NCBI GenBank assembly: GCA_022763115.1
Contig: JALEGJ010000020.1
Span: 1 to 43,643, forward strand
Length of the DNA: 43,643 nt
DNA from: Aquisalinus sp.
GTDB lineage: Bacteria > Pseudomonadota > Alphaproteobacteria > Caulobacterales > Parvularculaceae
Reading direction: 5' to 3'
Shown here one piece after another: positions 41,866 to 43,643 of this stretch; positions within the stretch are counted from its first letter, which is position 1, and the number at the start of each line of letters is the position of its first letter. Made by a program: the position numbers and the translations under genes. The notes below the pieces were generated by a model. That model was not told the origin of the DNA and searched no databases. It worked only from the letters and a program-made list of their open reading frames with translations.

Positions 41866-42621
41866 TCATGACTGGCCGTATCTGATGACCAGAACTTCCG
41901 CTGGCTCAACTTCCTGGATCAACTCTTCACTGTCTGCCGGTCTGAAAACGCTGCGCAGGACGAGATTGAGAGAACCGCTTTCACGCGCTGTCAGGAAACG
42001 CGCGACCTGAGAAGGGGCAAGCTCCAGCGTGACTGTCCGGCCAACTATCGCACCTTCAGAATCCTGCTGCATCGTCTGATCAACGGCGAGAACACGGATG
42101 TTCGAGTAAAGAACACTACTCTCCATACTCGTGCCATCATCGTTATCCAGTGTTGCGAAAACATCTACGCGATCACCTGGCAGGATAAAACCCGCAGCCG
42201 ACTGACGCGAGGAAACATCCATGGTCACTGCGCGCATACCAGGGGTCAGCAGGGCTGCCAGCATCCCCTGACTGCCGGGATGCACGATTTTGGCTTCTGT
42301 GATCGGCTCCCCAGCGACAATAGTTGTTCGGGCCACTGCCAGAGACAACTCTTCATAGAAGGTCTTGTTTTCGTCCGTGACAAGAAAATCAGGTAGCCCT
42401 TTTTTGGGCCATTTTACCCATTTGGTTTTCTTGGGATCCAGACGCTCACCTTGCGCAAATTCCGTATCTGCGACAAGAACGCGAACTGTTTCAATAGTCT
42501 CCTGCTGAGGTATCGCTTGCGTAATGACTTCAGGTGTGTCGTCACCAGATGCGACCAGGAAAAACGCACCCCCACCAGCAAGGAGAGCTACGCCGAGCAG
42601 TATCAATCGACCTGTATTCAC
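41866..42621 (-). CDS. cpaB: Tad pilus assembly protein CpaB/RcpC
   Basis: This 251-residue protein has an N-terminal membrane anchor (about 5-24) and a periplasmic SAF domain (about 45-115, VLVADTEFAQGERLDPKKTKWVKWP), then the CpaB C-terminal part (GMRAVTMDVSSRQSAAGFILPGDRVDVFAT). It links inner membrane machinery and the secretin. The start is GTG, with AAGG nine bases before it. It follows cpaA after a 96-base gap without evident features. Confidence 0.94.
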   Translation of the reverse strand: MNTGRLILLGVALLAGGGAFFLVASGDDTPEVITQAIPQQETIETVRVLVADTEFAQGERLDPKKTKWVKWPKKGLPDFLVTDENKTFYEELSLAVARTTIVAGEPITEAKIVHPGSQGMLAALLTPGMRAVTMDVSSRQSAAGFILPGDRVDVFATLDNDDGTSMESSVLYSNIRVLAVDQTMQQDSEGAIVGRTVTLELAPSQVARFLTARESGSLNLVLRSVFRPADSEELIQEVEPAEVLVIRYGQS

Positions 42622-42717
42622 TTCACACCACCTTCAGATTTGACACAAAAAAACGCAAAAGTTCCGCCCCAACCTGGCGCAAAACCCTCAAAACAAAGTT
42701 AATGAAATGGGTCAGCT

Positions 42718-43221
42718 TCAACCGAACACGGCTGTAAATGCCATTGCCTCATGCAATGACCAGAAGCCGCCAAGGGCGATCCCTACCCCGTAAGGCATCG
42801 CTCTTCTTGAGCCATGCAGCTCCATCAGCCAGGGAGCATGCGCATAAACGGGCAACATAGGGGTTGACCGAAACATAATAATTGCAAACGCAAAAATACC
42901 GCTTGCAAGGATGACCTTGAACAAAAACATCGGAAAGGCAGCTGGACCGACCCAAAGCGCTGTTGCCGCCAGTAACTTCACGTCACCAGCGCCAAACTGG
43001 CCGGTTGCGTATATTGCAAACCCCACGACCAGTGCGCCAATGGCGAGCAACAAGGAAGAAGACAGCATCTCAAAGGAATACCCGAATGTGGCCGCCATGA
43101 CTGGAAACATCAGGACAAGCGTCACAGGTATCCAGTTGGGTATTTTCAATTCGCCCAGATCATTAATCGCCGCAATCAACCAGGCGGCTGGCAGGATTGA
43201 AATGATTATATAAGACAGCAC
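42718..43221 (-). CDS. cpaA: Prepilin peptidase CpaA/TadV
   Basis: This 167-residue polytopic aspartic protease cleaves the leader from Flp prepilins. The catalytic pair is Asp21 (NDLGELKIPN) and Asp80 in GAGDVK, the GxGD motif. It lacks the N-methylation domain of larger type IV prepilin peptidases, as usual for Tad enzymes. The start is taken at GTG 43221, as GGAGG lies five bases before it; a GTG two codons earlier (43227) would overlap that site. A stable hairpin lies just upstream. Confidence 0.93.
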   Translation of the reverse strand: MLSYIIISILPAAWLIAAINDLGELKIPNWIPVTLVLMFPVMAATFGYSFEMLSSSLLLAIGALVVGFAIYATGQFGAGDVKLLAATALWVGPAAFPMFLFKVILASGIFAFAIIMFRSTPMLPVYAHAPWLMELHGSRRAMPYGVGIALGGFWSLHEAMAFTAVFG

Positions 43222-43238
43222 AGCCACCTCCGGTCAGA

Positions 43239-43268
43239 AAGTCTGTCATCTTTTATGATAACAGACTT
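43239..43268 (-). terminator. Attenuator-like hairpin between flp and cpaA
   Basis: On the minus strand, AAGTCTGTTATC pairs with GATGACAGACTT over twelve positions (one G-U) around the loop ATAAAA. It lies 35 bases past the flp stop and seven bases before the ribosome binding site of cpaA. Only a short T-rich stretch (TTTCT) follows. It probably lets part of the transcription through, and protects the pilin mRNA end. Confidence 0.7.
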
Positions 43269-43303
43269 AAGGAGTGGTTATCCGTAATACCGCAGCATAA
43301 ATA

Positions 43304-43477
43304 CTAAACTGCGCTATCGACACTTGACGCAACATCGGAAAAGTTTGTGCTGAGTGATGTTGCAACGGCCTGCAATGCACCGATTGCAGCCACCGCGAGC
43401 AATGCCGCAATCAGCCCGTATTCAATAGCCGTCGCACCTTCATCTGCTTCAAGGAATTCGAAAAACATATGTCGCAT
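43304..43477 (-). CDS. flp: Flp pilin (major pilin candidate 1)
   Basis: This 57-residue prepilin was found directly from the sequence, being too short for usual length limits. A short charged leader (MRHMFFEFLEADEG) is followed by the Flp cleavage site after Gly14 and the motif ATAIEYGLIAALLAVA, with Glu at +5 and Tyr at +6, then a hydrophobic helix and the tail TSLSTNFSDVASS. AAGGG lies eight bases before the ATG. CpaA would cleave it, and the subunits form the Tad pilus fibre. It is flanked by hairpins on both sides and follows a second, very similar pilin. Confidence 0.95.
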   Translation of the reverse strand: MRHMFFEFLEADEGATAIEYGLIAALLAVAAIGALQAVATSLSTNFSDVASSVDSAV

Positions 43478-43496
43478 GGATTTTCCCTTCTAACAG

Positions 43497-43522
43497 AAAA
43501 GGAGGCCAGCTGGCCTCCTTTT
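43497..43522. terminator. Perfect 26-base palindrome between the two pilin genes
   Basis: AAAAGGAGGCCAG directly followed by CTGGCCTCCTTTT is a perfect palindrome. As minus-strand RNA it forms a G+C-rich stem ending in a short T run, 24 bases after the stop of the upstream pilin. This is a rho-independent terminator or attenuator for that pilin, and may act on either strand. Confidence 0.85.
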
Positions 43523-43546
43523 CACTTCGAAACATACACGCCTGCG

Positions 43547-43643
43547 TTAAGCAGCAGCATCCAGATTAGAAGAAATCTCGGAGAAGTTGGTGCTGAGTGA
43601 TGTTGCAACAGCCTGCAACGCACCGATGATTGCAACAGCAATC
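43547..43643 (-). CDS. flp: Flp pilin, partial (C-terminal 31 residues; start outside window)
   Basis: The last 31 codons and TAA stop of a second Flp pilin are present: IAVAIIGALQAVATSLSTNF followed by SEISSNLDAAA. The stretch IGALQAVATSLSTNFS matches the downstream pilin exactly, while the tails differ, so the two are tandem duplicates. The leader and cleavage site lie beyond the window edge. Confidence 0.9.
   Translation of the reverse strand, partial: IAVAIIGALQAVATSLSTNFSEISSNLDAAA

Overview
The window reads as a chromosomal segment of a free-living, probably marine, alphaproteobacterium. This is inferred from three things: a Caulobacter-style flp-cpaABCDEF-tadBC pilus operon, a GAAC-N7-GAAC type LexA box at the left edge, and many genes of alphaproteobacterial character (FabI, BdhA, SCOT, TRAP transporter, acyl-CoA dehydrogenase with an extra C-terminal domain). 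Base composition looks fairly even, a little over half G+C. I see no insertion sequence, prophage, integrase or CRISPR array. The order or family cannot be fixed from the sequence alone.

Left part (1-8,900). A triple LexA half-site array is followed by a small membrane protein gene (minus), an ammonium transporter with an NtrC-box-like dyad upstream, a strong terminator, fabI (minus) and tRNA-Gly(CCC) (minus). Diverging from the tRNA is a four-gene plus-strand cluster: a radical SAM enzyme with a second cysteine set, a DUF938 methyltransferase, a membrane di-iron hydroxylase of the sterol desaturase family, and an exported YciI-domain protein. It faces a minus-strand pair of a 3-hydroxybutyrate dehydrogenase and a patatin-like lipase. 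A glycine-zipper lipoprotein follows.

Middle (8,900-30,150). A minus-strand run holds a small helical protein, a GlcD-type FAD oxidase, a lipoprotein-anchored methyltransferase-like protein and Sua5. A divergent acyl-CoA dehydrogenase, Ada, a small membrane protein, a lipoprotein esterase, a small lipoprotein, a gamma carbonic anhydrase, and an unknown membrane protein follow. Next come the two subunits of 3-oxoacid CoA-transferase (minus), divergent from a complete TRAP transporter (Q-M-P order). With bdhA these could make a 3-hydroxybutyrate/acetoacetate uptake and activation route, which is an inference. Then come a Kef-type antiporter, an Old Yellow Enzyme homologue, a YghU-type glutathione protein, a PilJ-N/GGDEF diguanylate cyclase and an M17 aminopeptidase.

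Right part (30,270-43,643). A TPR lipoprotein resembling TadD faces a minus-strand tad/cpa pilus operon that runs from two tandem Flp pilins (one cut by the window edge) through cpaA, cpaB, cpaC, cpaD, cpaE, cpaF/tadA, tadB and tadC to a NarL-type response regulator and its histidine kinase. Two strong hairpins, one between the pilins and one between the pilins and cpaA, probably set high pilin and low machinery expression. The kinase pair sits at the operon's end where tadD and other genes are often found and is a candidate regulator of the pilus.
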